Assembly: GCA_963921345.3 (NCBI GenBank)
Contig: CAWUFE020000002.1
Location: 558,001-622,000 of the forward strand
Reading direction: 5' to 3'
DNA: 64,000 bases
Origin: Hoeflea_A sp963921345
Lineage (GTDB): Bacteria; Pseudomonadota; Alphaproteobacteria; Rhizobiales; Rhizobiaceae
Every line of letters starts with the position of its first letter. Within the stretch, counting starts at the first letter, position 1. The position numbers and the translations under genes are program-made. A model generated the notes under the pieces. It made no database searches, was not told the DNA's origin, and worked only from the letters and a program-made list of their open reading frames with translations. This document shows, piece by piece, positions 43,105 to 53,172 of the stretch.

Positions 43105-43632
43105 TTATTGCGCGTGCGCCGCGGCTGCGTCGTTCTCCTTGGTCGAATTCGGCTGTTGATTGCGGGGACCGTCCGGATCAACCAGCTGCTCCGCCGCCGC
43201 ATTGAGCAAATCCAGCAATCGTTTGAGCTCCTCGAAGTCCCGCGGATCAAGCTGGTCGGTCACCCGCTTGAGGGTTTGCCGGGCCTGCGGCCATATGCGT
43301 TCGAAACACTCGATTCCGCTCGGTGTCAGCGAAATCAGTTTGCGCCGCTTGTTTTCCGGATCCTCGCGCCGGGTAATCAGCCCTTTTCGCTCAAGCGCGG
43401 CTGCCGCCCTGCTCCCATGGGCCGGGTCGATGGATGTGCGCCGGGTGATGTAGGCGAGATGACAGCTTCCGAAGCGCGCGACGGAAAACAGCAATTGCCA
43501 TTCCAGAATCGGCAGATCTTCATCCTGCAGCACGTCGCGCGTCACCACGCGCCGCATCTTGCTGGTGAATGCTCGGGCGCGAAGGATGATGAAATTGTCG
43601 ATCTGTTCCGGCGGTATGAATGCCGCGTGCAA
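43105..43632 (-). CDS. MarR-family transcriptional regulator
   Basis: A 175-residue protein with the winged helix of MarR proteins: DLPILEWQLLFSVARFGSCH, YITRRTSIDPAHGSRAAAAL, ERKGLITRREDPENKRRKLI and SLTPSGIECFERIWPQARQT. The probable start is a TTG with GGGAGG six bases upstream; the next ATG is 25 codons further and would cut the first helix. It lies between the TAXI operon (same strand, 79 bp) and the divergent sulfatase gene, so it probably controls both, perhaps through the 16-bp repeats at 43684-43731. The C-terminal 25 residues are polar and disordered. Confidence 0.88.
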   Translation of the reverse strand: MHAAFIPPEQIDNFIILRARAFTSKMRRVVTRDVLQDEDLPILEWQLLFSVARFGSCHLAYITRRTSIDPAHGSRAAAALERKGLITRREDPENKRRKLISLTPSGIECFERIWPQARQTLKRVTDQLDPRDFEELKRLLDLLNAAAEQLVDPDGPRNQQPNSTKENDAAAAHAQ

Positions 43633-43683
43633 GATCTGCCTCCCATCGGATCACTTGACTGACAAAGCACTATATTGGCATAT

Positions 43684-43731
43684 GCAATATATGGCAACTG
43701 CAATATATGGCAACTGCAATATATGGCAGAT
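43684..43731. repeat. Three tandem 16-bp repeats in the MarR/sulfatase promoter
   Basis: GCAATATATGGCAACT occurs at 43684-43699 and 43700-43715, followed by GCAATATATGGCAGAT at 43716-43731. A degenerate unit (GCACTATATTGGCATAT) precedes them at 43667-43683. The 16-base period is about one and a half helical turns. Located between divergent genes, 35-52 bases or so from the MarR start and just upstream of the sulfatase start at 43780, they are a likely operator cluster. Confidence 0.75.
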
Positions 43732-43779
43732 GCAACAAAGGCGTGGTCAAGCCGACCGGCGCCCAACCGAGCGAAGCCG

Positions 43780-45249
43780 ATGGAACGCCCGAACATCCTG
43801 CTCTTCATGTCCGACAATCAGCCCGCGGATCTGCTGGGTTGCTACGGCAATGACGAAGTCCGGACGCAGCATCTCGACCGGCTGGCAGGCCGGGGCGTTC
43901 GGTTCCAGAATGCGTTTTGCATCAACGCCATGTGCTCGCCGTGCCGTGCGTCGGTGCTGACCGGTTTGATGCCGAGCCAACACGGCATCCATAATTGGCT
44001 TGACGACCGGCTGATGGACCGCTGGCCCAGAAACTGGTCGGCGATCGGAGAATTCGCCAACATCCCCACCATCATCAAACAGGCGGGCTACGCGACCGCG
44101 CTGATCGGCAAATTCCATCTTGGAGTGCCCTTCGTGCCGCAACTCGCTTTCGACCATTGGGTGACCTTTCCCCACGGTCACACCACGAGTTTTTACGGCA
44201 ATGAAGTGATCGATCAGGAGGAGCGTTACCGCTTCGCGGGCCACACCGTCGATTTCTTCACCGACAGGACCATCGAATTCCTCGAACATCAGGCGGGACG
44301 GGACGAGCCGTTCTTCGCCTTCGTTCCCTATAACGGCCCTTACGGACACTGGCCGGCCATCCGGGGTCGCGCCGATGTCGCCTTTGCCGACCTTTATGAC
44401 GACGCCGACATGCACTCGATTCCGAGAGAGGGTCTTGCGAGCGAAACGCTGGAACGGTTCGGCCTGCGGGTCGCCGAAGGCGGCCTGCGCGAGCAGTTCA
44501 AGGGCCCGCTGCTATTGCCGAACAACGTCGAGTCGCTTCGCAACTATTTTGCCCAGGTCAGCCTGATCGACGACGGCGTCGGACGGATCCTGGCGGCGCT
44601 GGAGAAGCTCCGGCTCGATCGGGACACCGTCGTCATCTACACGGCGGACCACGGATTCTCGCTCGGCCATAACGGTATCTGGGGTCACGGCGCGGCGGCC
44701 TTCCCGGCAAGCGCCCATCGCCCGTCCTATCATATTCCGCTGATCATGGCCGGCAGCTCTATCGCCGAAGGCACGCCCTGCGAAGACCTGGTCAGCCAGA
44801 TCGACTTGTTCCCGACCCTGGCTTCAATGGCCGGCGCCACCGACGCTCGACCCAGCCTCCCGAGCAGCGCCCGCGACCTTGGCCCCGCATTGAGTGGGGA
44901 ACCGATGCCGGGATCCGATGCGATCTTCTATGAACAGGAGGAGACCCGCGCGATCCGCACCCCTGAGTGGCTCTATGCGATGCGCTTTCAAGGTTCCGGG
45001 TCCTATCCGATGCGAGACGAAATCTATCGTTTGACCGACGATCCGCTGGAGAAAACAAACCTGATCGACGTTCCGGAGGTTTCAGACAAAGCGACGGAGC
45101 TCCGCAGGCGGATCACGTCCTTTTTCGAAACCTATTCCGAGCCGGGATACGATCTCTGGCGGGGCGGCACTGCAAAGTCCAACGTGACCTACGAAAAGCT
45201 GTGGCAGGATGCGTGGGGAGACGACTGGAGGCCGGAGTTCGCCGACTGA
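43780..45249 (+). CDS. Type I sulfatase (second copy, different type)
   Basis: A 489-residue sulfatase starting at MERPNILLFMSDNQPADLLG; the frame is open upstream across the tandem repeats, but those codons are not protein-like. The active-site motif is CSPCRASVLTG: Cys 52 for formylglycine and Arg 56, with a second Cys at 55. Also seen: GYATALIGKFHLGVP, FFAFVPYNGPYGHWP, VIYTADHGFSLGHNGIWGHG and the C-terminal EIYRLTDDPLEKTNLID. No signal peptide is present. It differs clearly from the sulfatase at 37938-39500, so the two probably act on different sulfate esters or positions. It is divergent from the MarR gene and stands alone on its strand. Confidence 0.9.
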   Translation: MERPNILLFMSDNQPADLLGCYGNDEVRTQHLDRLAGRGVRFQNAFCINAMCSPCRASVLTGLMPSQHGIHNWLDDRLMDRWPRNWSAIGEFANIPTIIKQAGYATALIGKFHLGVPFVPQLAFDHWVTFPHGHTTSFYGNEVIDQEERYRFAGHTVDFFTDRTIEFLEHQAGRDEPFFAFVPYNGPYGHWPAIRGRADVAFADLYDDADMHSIPREGLASETLERFGLRVAEGGLREQFKGPLLLPNNVESLRNYFAQVSLIDDGVGRILAALEKLRLDRDTVVIYTADHGFSLGHNGIWGHGAAAFPASAHRPSYHIPLIMAGSSIAEGTPCEDLVSQIDLFPTLASMAGATDARPSLPSSARDLGPALSGEPMPGSDAIFYEQEETRAIRTPEWLYAMRFQGSGSYPMRDEIYRLTDDPLEKTNLIDVPEVSDKATELRRRITSFFETYSEPGYDLWRGGTAKSNVTYEKLWQDAWGDDWRPEFAD

Positions 45250-45524
45250 TTCAATGGCTTCGGATCGGTGTCGATCCGCTGGAGCACAGCTAATCCCATT
45301 TCCTGCACCGCGCATAACTGCAAGGCGTTCACAAAGCAGGTCAGACCGCGGCTACAATAGGCGAAGGTCAAATCAACACACAACCAAACCCGGTAAACGC
45401 CGATCGGAATCGATCCGAGCCGGAACAATATTTCCGACTCAACCCCTGATTATCCAAGACAAACTGATACAAGGTAGCCGTCCCAACATTGCGGTTTTCA
45501 GATTTGGATGAGATCATCCAAACC

Positions 45525-46253
45525 ATGCTGCTCTATAAATACTATCCGTGTGATCAAAACACTTTCAAATCGCTCTCCGGGCCTGGGCTGTGGTGCCACA
45601 AAGCGTCGGGGATGAACGATCCTTTCGAGTGCCTAAGTGGTCTTGATTTTCTGTATTCAAAACACGAACTAGCTGGATTTCGCCGTTCGATGAAAGCCAA
45701 AGCGGAAACGGTGAGCAACGATGATCTGAGAACAATTTTGGGCTTCAATGATGAGGAGGTCTCGGATTATTTGAACAAGTTTCGAAGAGCGTTGATTGAG
45801 CAGTACGGATTTTGCGCTTTATCGGAAAAACCGGATGATGTGCTGATGTGGTCGCATTATGCTGCCAACCATTCAGGTTGCGCAATCGGTATCGAGTTTC
45901 CCGATGACCAACCAAATCTTCAGAAAGTCATTTACGGACAGGCACCGCTTAAACCGGACCTCACACGAATGGCCGACAGCATCTGTGGAGAGCATGATCC
46001 AGTGATGATTTCGCAGATGCTCACCAACCTCAGCGTCAAAGGACCAATGTGGTCTTATGAAAAGGAATGGCGAATTTGGCGAGACACACCGGGGTATTGG
46101 CCATATGACTGGAGCCAGGTTCGGGAGGTCCTATTTGGCGTTAGTTGCTCACCTGAAATAATGTACGCCGTTGCAAATATGATGGAAGGACAAGGAGAGG
46201 GTTTCGATTTTCGAAAGGTGGAAATGAAGTATCGTCCACTCCGTCTAGAATAA
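45525..46253 (+). CDS. DUF2971 protein
   Basis: A 242-residue protein. The family pattern is visible: LLYKYYPCDQNTFKSL at the start, KASGMNDPFECLSGL, CALSEKPDDVLMWSHYAANH, GCAIGIEF and MWSYEKEWRIWR near the end. I chose the ATG at 45525; a TTG twelve codons upstream is possible. By eye the gene is clearly richer in A and T than its neighbours, and it sits between a catabolic locus and gene remnants next to a tRNA, which suggests it was acquired. Function unknown; such proteins occur widely in accessory regions. The 275 bp before it (45250-45524) show nothing I can identify. Confidence 0.75.
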   Translation: MLLYKYYPCDQNTFKSLSGPGLWCHKASGMNDPFECLSGLDFLYSKHELAGFRRSMKAKAETVSNDDLRTILGFNDEEVSDYLNKFRRALIEQYGFCALSEKPDDVLMWSHYAANHSGCAIGIEFPDDQPNLQKVIYGQAPLKPDLTRMADSICGEHDPVMISQMLTNLSVKGPMWSYEKEWRIWRDTPGYWPYDWSQVREVLFGVSCSPEIMYAVANMMEGQGEGFDFRKVEMKYRPLRLE

Positions 46254-46459
46254 GAGCGTAGTAAATTGGAATACCGGAATTGGCTAAGAAACTAAAGCAT
46301 CCGGGGAAAACCGGTCCACCGAACCGCTATGTTTTGCCCACCGAACGCTATCTCGCCTACCCAGCCCGCGTATTGATACCTTATTAGGAAGGCTTGGCTA
46401 AGCCAAGGCGGAATACGTGAACTATCTGTCGATCCTGCCACCCAAGGTCGAGGACAGGA

Positions 46460-46642
46460 ATGGCCCACAGCCCAAACTACAACACTGAACCGACCGATGA
46501 CGTAGAGTTGTTCGTCCAAAACAAGGAGGGCGCAATTAATACCCGGTCGGTCCGCTGGGGCTTGGCGCCGGTTTCCGCAAAGGAGATCGGCAAGAGCAAA
46601 CCGTTGATGAACGCCCGCAGCGAGACAGTCGCCGAAAAGCCG
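46460..46642 (+). pseudogene. SRAP (YedK/HMCES-like) gene fragment
   Basis: About 60 codons resemble the middle of SOS-response-associated peptidases: NYNTEPTDDVELFV corresponds to the YNxAPT segment, then VRWGLAPVSAKEIGKSKPLM and NARSETVAEKP match the RWGLxP and INARxET blocks. The N-terminal Met-Cys with the catalytic Cys 2 is missing, and similarity stops after AEKP, where a transposase remnant begins on the other strand. It is therefore a broken gene. SRAP proteins shield abasic sites in single-stranded DNA. Confidence 0.65.
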
Positions 46643-46650
46643 GCAGCCGC

Positions 46651-46767
46651 CATGCCGCCATGGATGCCGATGATGTTGATGACCCGCTTGAAGTGATAGA
46701 TTAGGACATGCAGCGCGATCTCGGTGGCGACGTGCTTGAGCATCTTCATTCTCGCGACATCGGCAAT
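46651..46767 (-). mobile_element. Transposase C-terminal remnant (IS1182-like)
   Basis: On the minus strand the residues IADVARMKMLKHVATEIALH and then VLIYHFKRVINIIGI match the conserved C-terminal end of DDE transposases of the IS1182 type (the LHVLAYNxKRVIxILG block). Nothing else of the element is recognisable, and no terminal repeats can be defined. It abuts the end of the SRAP fragment, so insertion and decay may have destroyed that gene. The remainder of 46254-46459 and 46768-46969 is non-coding as far as I can see, apart from a short palindrome CTTGGCTAAGCCAAG at 46393-46407. Confidence 0.6.
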
Positions 46768-46969
46768 TTGTAACAGGCGTAAAGTATCGGATGATTTCCA
46801 CCCTACGGCAGAGCATGACACGCGTGGGTAGAACAGCAGCCACATCGTTGTAGAAATGGTGTTCCAATACCCGGTGTCAAAATCAGAAACGGGCGCCGCA
46901 CTACAGCCGCGCGAAAACCGGTAGCGAGCCACGGCGACAACAAGCCACAAAAATCGTTGTTTTCAAAAA

Positions 46970-47046
46970 TGGTGGGCCCGGAGGGACTCGAACCCCCAAC
47001 CAAGCGGTTATGAGCCGCCGGCTCTAACCAATTGAGCTACAGGCCC
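46970..47046 (-). tRNA. tRNA with CAU anticodon, probably tRNA-Ile2
   Basis: A full 77-base cloverleaf with encoded CCA. The acceptor is GGGCCTG pairing with CGGGCCC, the D arm is GCTC...GAGC, the anticodon stem GGCGG/CCGCT has loop CTCATAA, and the T arm carries TTCGAGT. The anticodon CAU occurs in initiator Met, elongator Met and Ile2 (lysidine-modified, reading AUA) tRNAs. The anticodon-loop region and CTTGGTT variable region look more like Ile2 than Met. It flanks a stretch of decayed genes and may be an integration site. Confidence 0.9.
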
Positions 47047-47198
47047 CACCCGGCGCGCCGCGGCGGCCGATCGACGATGTAGCCAATTTGGCTACACGCG
47101 AACCGGATCCGCTTAAACCAATTCGTTGCCGCCGACAAGACATTGCCGTAAACCCTGGGTAAGGACCGCCCAATCGTTCACAGCCATCGGGGTCATAC

Positions 47199-47930
47199 AT
47201 GATCATTCGTCGTTCCCTTGCCGTCCTGTTCGCTCTCGTCCTGTTGCCCGCCGGGGCGATGGCGCAGACCTCCGAGGCGCCGAAGCCGGGCATCGTTTCG
47301 GTGACCGGAGAAGGTGTTTCCCATCTGGCGCCCGACATGGCGGTGGTGACCCTGACGGTGGTGCGTCAGGACAAGACGGCCCGCGCGGCGCTCGACGCCA
47401 ACAAGCGCGCCATGACGGAGGTGCTCGCCGCCATCCGCGACTCCGGCGTCGAAACCCGCGACATCCAGACCTCGAATTTCTCCATCGACCCGCAATATGT
47501 CTATCCGCGCAGCAACGACAACAAGGCGGCGGAGCCGCAGATCGTCGGTTACCGCGTCTCCAACACGCTGACCGCCCGCATTCGAGACCTGACCAAACTC
47601 GGCAGTATTCTCGACGAGGCCGTCAGCCTCGGCGTCAATCAGGGCGGCCAGATCCAGTTCACCAATGACGACCCGTCCGAAGCGCTGACCGCCGCGCGCA
47701 AGGCCGCCATGCTCGACGCCATCGACAAGGCGAAGACCCTGACCGCGGCCGCCGGCGTCGAACTCGGCCGCATCTCGCTGATCGACGAACAGCACCGGAC
47801 CCCGGCGCCGGTGCCGCTGATGCGCGCCGAAATGGCCGCCCGGTCGGCGGCCGACGCGGCGGTGCCGGTGGCGTCCGGTGAAAATCAGTACAAGGTGCAG
47901 GTGAATGTCAGCTTCGAGCTGAAGCAATAG
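47199..47930 (+). CDS. SIMPL-domain (DUF541) exported protein
   Basis: A 243-residue protein with a signal peptide (MIIRRSLAVLFALVLLPAGA, cut near AMA-QT). The mature part has VSVTGEGVSHLAPDMAVVTL, ALDANKRAMTEVLAAIRDSG, ETRDIQTSNFSIDPQYVYP and GYRVSNTLTARIRDLTKLGS, the pattern of SIMPL/DUF541 proteins such as the periplasmic oxidative-stress protein YggE. These form oligomers in the envelope; the molecular role is not settled. It is monocistronic and ends at a clear hairpin terminator (47953-47990). Confidence 0.9.
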   Translation: MIIRRSLAVLFALVLLPAGAMAQTSEAPKPGIVSVTGEGVSHLAPDMAVVTLTVVRQDKTARAALDANKRAMTEVLAAIRDSGVETRDIQTSNFSIDPQYVYPRSNDNKAAEPQIVGYRVSNTLTARIRDLTKLGSILDEAVSLGVNQGGQIQFTNDDPSEALTAARKAAMLDAIDKAKTLTAAAGVELGRISLIDEQHRTPAPVPLMRAEMAARSAADAAVPVASGENQYKVQVNVSFELKQ

Positions 47931-47952
47931 CTCGGGCGGCTGAAATGAAAGA

Positions 47953-47990
47953 CCCCCGGCATCGATCGGGCAGGGACCGATGCCAGGGGG
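47953..47990. terminator. Bidirectional hairpin terminator
   Basis: CCCCCGGCATCG pairs with CGATGCC-A-GGGGG (12 bp with one bulged A), loop of 13 bases. TTTC follows on the plus strand and TTTCATT on the minus strand. It sits between the convergent SIMPL gene and the small Trp/Gly/Pro-rich gene and can serve both. Confidence 0.75.
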
Positions 47991-48034
47991 TTTCTCGCTG
48001 ATTGGGCGGGGAGGTATCAATCAGCGAAAAGCTG

Positions 48035-48406
48035 TCAGCGCAGGGCAATCACCGGGCAGTGGCGGCGGTTGGCGAAGACGACCTTCACCCGGTAGCCGTG
48101 GCGCCAGCCCTTGACGACGACGCGCTTGTGGTTGCGGCGAACGATGCGGCCATTGTGAACGCCCATTCTCCAGGCTTTCTTGACCGCGCGCCGCGGCTTG
48201 CAGATGCCCTTGTGGGGCTTCGGGCCGTATCCGGGACCCCAGCCGGGTCCCCAACCGGGGCCCCAGCCCCAACCCGGACCCGGGCCGCCGAATTCGACCG
48301 AAAATCCGACGCTGCCGCCAGCAGCCGCCTGTTCCGTGGTGGCAGCCATCGAGCTGACACCGATGATCGCCGCCAGGGCGGCCGTTTTTGCAATCTTGCC
48401 AAACAT
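48035..48406 (-). CDS. Small exported Trp/Gly/Pro-repeat basic protein
   Basis: A 123-residue protein starting at MFGKIAKTAALAAIIGVSSM, with GGAGAG five bases upstream. A signal peptide is followed by a repeat of the form GPGWGWGPGWGPGWGPGYGP, then a very basic domain (KPRRAVKKAWRMGVHNGRIV, RRNHKRVVVKGWRHGYRVKV). I do not recognise a named family; similar short secreted proteins with Trp-Gly-Pro repeats occur in rhizobia. The charge would suit binding to anionic envelope polymers or nucleic acid, but this is only a guess. Confidence 0.7.
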   Translation of the reverse strand: MFGKIAKTAALAAIIGVSSMAATTEQAAAGGSVGFSVEFGGPGPGWGWGPGWGPGWGPGYGPKPHKGICKPRRAVKKAWRMGVHNGRIVRRNHKRVVVKGWRHGYRVKVVFANRRHCPVIALR

Positions 48407-48544
48407 GAGTTCTCTCCGTCTCTCGGGTGTCGCGAAGCTTCTTTCGAAGCCATGGTGAGAGACTAGGAGAGCGCAACTGAACGCTGTCGGAACCCGCCGT
48501 TCATCCGCCATTCATGTTGAGATGGTGCCGCCGAAACGGCGGGA

Positions 48545-49138
48545 TCAGGGCAGATCCCGGGCCCAGAACCGCATGGGTTTCAGCGTCTCCTGAAGGTCGC
48601 CGATATCGCGCCAGGGAAACTCGCTGGCAATGCCGGCCATCGGCCGGTAGCCGCGGTTGCGCCAGAACCGGTCGAGCGGCACGTAGTCTGCCGGTTTGGA
48701 GGGATGGTCGTCGGGACGGACAACGCCGCAAAAGGCGACGCGGTCATAGCCCTGCGCCCTGGCCACGGCCTCCCGTTCCTCGAAGAAGCGCACGCCGATT
48801 CCGCGGCCGCGATAGGGCCGCAGAAGGACCGACTCGCCGAAATAGAAATAGCGCTTCGGATCGAGGCCGGCGCGGCGGAACGGTGCGGCGAATTCGTCGA
48901 AATGGTCGCTGAGCGGAGCGCCGGTCGCCGCCCCCACGAGCTTGCCGTCGTCGAACGCGCCGACGATGACGGCACCGTCCGAGGCCGCGAATTTCGCCAG
49001 ATACCTGCGTTCATAGTCGAGATCGCCCTCATAGAGGTAGGGCCACTCCCGAAAGACCGTGATGCGCAGCTGCGCCAGATCGTCGAGCGCACCGGAAAGT
49101 TCGTCGCCGGTCAGCCGCTTGAGGATGACGTCGGTCAT
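48545..49138 (-). CDS. GNAT-family N-acetyltransferase
   Basis: A 197-residue protein starting at MTDVILKRLTGDELSGALDD; this ATG overlaps the stop of the upstream gene as ATGA. GNAT features are AVIVGAFDDGKLVGAATGAP (strand 4 area), then ESVLLRPYRGRGIGVRFFEE, which carries the acetyl-CoA loop RGRGIG, and the C-terminal FWRNRGYRPM. It would transfer an acetyl group to an amine of a small molecule or protein; the acceptor is unknown. It is coupled to the SnoaL-like gene before it. Confidence 0.85.
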   Translation of the reverse strand: MTDVILKRLTGDELSGALDDLAQLRITVFREWPYLYEGDLDYERRYLAKFAASDGAVIVGAFDDGKLVGAATGAPLSDHFDEFAAPFRRAGLDPKRYFYFGESVLLRPYRGRGIGVRFFEEREAVARAQGYDRVAFCGVVRPDDHPSKPADYVPLDRFWRNRGYRPMAGIASEFPWRDIGDLQETLKPMRFWARDLP

Positions 49139-49554
49139 GCGCCCTCCCCCTCCACCTGGCGGATCCATTCGGCCAGATTGTAGTAGGTGCTGACCCGGCT
49201 GATGCGGCCGTCATCGACCTCGAAGAAGATCCCGGCCGGAATGCTGTAGCTCTGTCCGTGCGCCGCCGGCAGGCCTTCGGCCGTTGTCCTGTAGGTGCCG
49301 CGGGCCGTGAATTCGGCAGCGGCGCGGCCGCCATCCGGCGTCGTCATGATCGCCAGGTCGTCGACCCGTTCGTCGCAGTGCCGTCGGGTCCTGGCCAGAA
49401 ACCAGCTGAATTTTTCTCGGCCGATCTCGCGGCCGCCCTGGTTGATATCGTGCACGACGTCGTCGTCGAGCAGCCCCAACATGCCGTCGAGATCGTGGGC
49501 GTTGAAGGCGGCAAAATAACGCTCGATCAGGTCGGTGGTTTCGCGCTGCGGCAT
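49135..49554 (-). CDS. SnoaL/NTF2-like protein (ketosteroid isomerase-related)
   Basis: A 139-residue protein starting at MPQRETTDLIERYFAAFNAH, with GGGAG seven bases upstream. The cone-shaped NTF2-like fold is suggested by LDGMLGLLDDDVVHDINQGG, REIGREKFSWFLARTRRHCD, AAEFTARGTYRTTAEGLPAA and GIFFEVDDGRISRVSTYYNL. The family includes isomerases, lyases and binding proteins, so no reaction can be assigned. It forms a two-gene unit with the GNAT gene through an ATGA overlap. Confidence 0.82.
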   Translation of the reverse strand: MPQRETTDLIERYFAAFNAHDLDGMLGLLDDDVVHDINQGGREIGREKFSWFLARTRRHCDERVDDLAIMTTPDGGRAAAEFTARGTYRTTAEGLPAAHGQSYSIPAGIFFEVDDGRISRVSTYYNLAEWIRQVEGEGA

Positions 49555-49645
49555 CGACGGTCTCCCTTCAGCCCCTTTTTGGCCCAGCAGTCGCCCGCTC
49601 CGCAAGGGGCCTGACGTCCCGTCGGGACAAAACGAGGTGTGGGCG

Positions 49646-50293
49646 TCAGCCGCCGAAGACGGTCGCCGGATCGCCGGCTTTCCATTGCGAATACTTGTCC
49701 ATGACGGCCAGAAAGCGGTCCGACCGTTCGAAATCCGTCAGCCAGCGCTTCAGGCTGGCCCAGTCTTCGCCGTCGAACCAGTTCCGGTCGACATTGGCGA
49801 ATTGCCTGACGAAAGGCAGGATCGCCATGTCCGCAAGGCTGACCTTGGGGCCGAAAAGCCAGCCGCTCACGGACAGTCGCTCGTCGAGCCTGCGCAGCAC
49901 CTCCGAGGCGAGCGCGCGTTCGTGCAGCGGATCGCAATCCTCGTAACGCACGGAGTATTTGTAGCGGTCGAGGTGGGTCTTGAACGCTCCGTCGATCTCC
50001 TCCGCCAGGGCCACCATCGCCTGCATCGATCCCTCCTGCAGCCCGAGCCAGCCCTCCGGATCGTTGTGCCGGAGCGCCCACAGCATGATGTCGAGGCTTT
50101 CGTCGATCGCCGCGCCGCCGGCCTGCACCAGTGTCGGCACGGTGGCCGAGACCGAAGCGGCAAGAAAGGCCGGCGGCTTGTCGCGCAGCACCACTTCGCG
50201 CAGCTCGACGGCGACGCCACTGCTGCGGATCGCCAGCCGCGCCCGGATGGCGTAGGGGCAACGGCGGAACGAATAGAGGATCGGCAAAGTCAC
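49646..50293 (-). CDS. Glutathione S-transferase-like protein
   Basis: A 215-residue protein. The N-terminal thioredoxin-like domain carries LYSFRRCPYAIRARLAIRSS with CPYA at residues 12-15, the glutaredoxin-like pattern of omega-class GSTs, and ATVPTLVQAGGAAIDESLDI, which binds glutathione. The helical C-terminal domain includes GPKVSLADMAILPFVRQFAN. It is likely a cytosolic glutathione-dependent reductase or transferase. The start is a GTG that overlaps the yjbQ stop as GTGA, so it is coupled to yjbQ. Confidence 0.88.
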   Translation of the reverse strand: MTLPILYSFRRCPYAIRARLAIRSSGVAVELREVVLRDKPPAFLAASVSATVPTLVQAGGAAIDESLDIMLWALRHNDPEGWLGLQEGSMQAMVALAEEIDGAFKTHLDRYKYSVRYEDCDPLHERALASEVLRRLDERLSVSGWLFGPKVSLADMAILPFVRQFANVDRNWFDGEDWASLKRWLTDFERSDRFLAVMDKYSQWKAGDPATVFGG

Positions 50294-50697
50294 GGCGACA
50301 GGTGCAGAACGACCGAACGGTCGCGTGGCCGGCTGCGGTGTTCGAACAGGTAGATGCCCTGCCAGGTCCCGAGCATCATCGCTCCGTTGGAGACGGGAAT
50401 CGACAGGCTGACCTGAGTGAGAGCCGCCTTGATATGCGCCGGCATGTCGTCCGGCCCCTCCGACGTGTGACGCAGCCAGCCCATGTGCTCGGGCACCGTG
50501 CGGGCGAAGAACTCGGCCAGATCGAGCTGCACGTCGGGATCGGCGTTTTCCTGGATCAGCAGCGAACAGGAGGTGTGGCGCACGAACACCGTCAGCAGGC
50601 CGGTGTCGACGCCGCTGCCCGACACGAAGTCGGCGACTTCGCGGGTGAACTCGGTAAGCCCCTGCCCCCTGGTCCCGATGGTGAGCGTGGTCTGCAT
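50290..50697 (-). CDS. yjbQ: YjbQ-family protein (UPF0047)
   Basis: A 135-residue protein of the small, universally spread UPF0047/YjbQ family: ADFVSGSGVDTGLLTVFVRH, TSCSLLIQENADPDVQLDLA, HTSEGPDDMPAHIKAALTQV and GTWQGIYLFEHR. The conserved His and Asp residues in HTSCSLxIQE and HxxEGxDDMPAH are present. E. coli YjbQ has weak thiamine-phosphate synthase activity, and its true role is unsettled. It lies 14 bp after rpoD on the same strand and is coupled to the GST gene, so it could be partly co-transcribed with rpoD. Confidence 0.88.
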   Translation of the reverse strand: MQTTLTIGTRGQGLTEFTREVADFVSGSGVDTGLLTVFVRHTSCSLLIQENADPDVQLDLAEFFARTVPEHMGWLRHTSEGPDDMPAHIKAALTQVSLSIPVSNGAMMLGTWQGIYLFEHRSRPRDRSVVLHLSP

Positions 50698-50711
50698 CGG
50701 GTCGGGCTATC

Positions 50712-52772
<2,061 letters not shown>

Positions 52773-53172
52773 TCCGTCCCGCTGCCTGCCGGCGGCGAGG
52801 GTCCGATCATCCCGTCAATATGATCCGATTAATGGAGTGATGCTTAATTCCCGATTAACCATGCAGCGCGACTGCGCAGACTCCCCGAGCGGTGCCTGTC
52901 GCATCTGAATCGCCGGACTGGCGTCAGTGGACAACTTTGCAAATTGCTTGACCAATGAAACTTCTCGCCAATCTGGTGATTCCGTCTATTTTCCCATCCG
53001 TCAAGCGCAACCCGGCAAAAAACGCGTTTTTCAGTGCAATTTCACGAAAAAACACGAATTCCGTCGGCGTGGTGCCCCGTTAAGCCCAACGCGCTTGATG
53101 AAGATATGCGGCAGGTCCATCTGATTTCCGGAGCAGGCCCGGAGCGCCTGTCCCAATTTCTGCCTCGCCACC

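Noticed and set aside
46286..46380. Short plus-strand frame reading KLKHPGKTGPPNRYVLP, considered as another gene remnant
   Set aside because: It is too short and I could not connect it to a family.
46970..47046. Assignment of the CAU tRNA as initiator Met
   Set aside because: The first base pair of the acceptor is a normal G-C, and the anticodon stem lacks the three G-C pairs of initiator tRNA. Ile2 or elongator Met remain possible.
52927..53124. Small open frame in the dnaG-rpoD gap
   Set aside because: No ribosome binding site, no family resemblance and a text like random GC-rich sequence.
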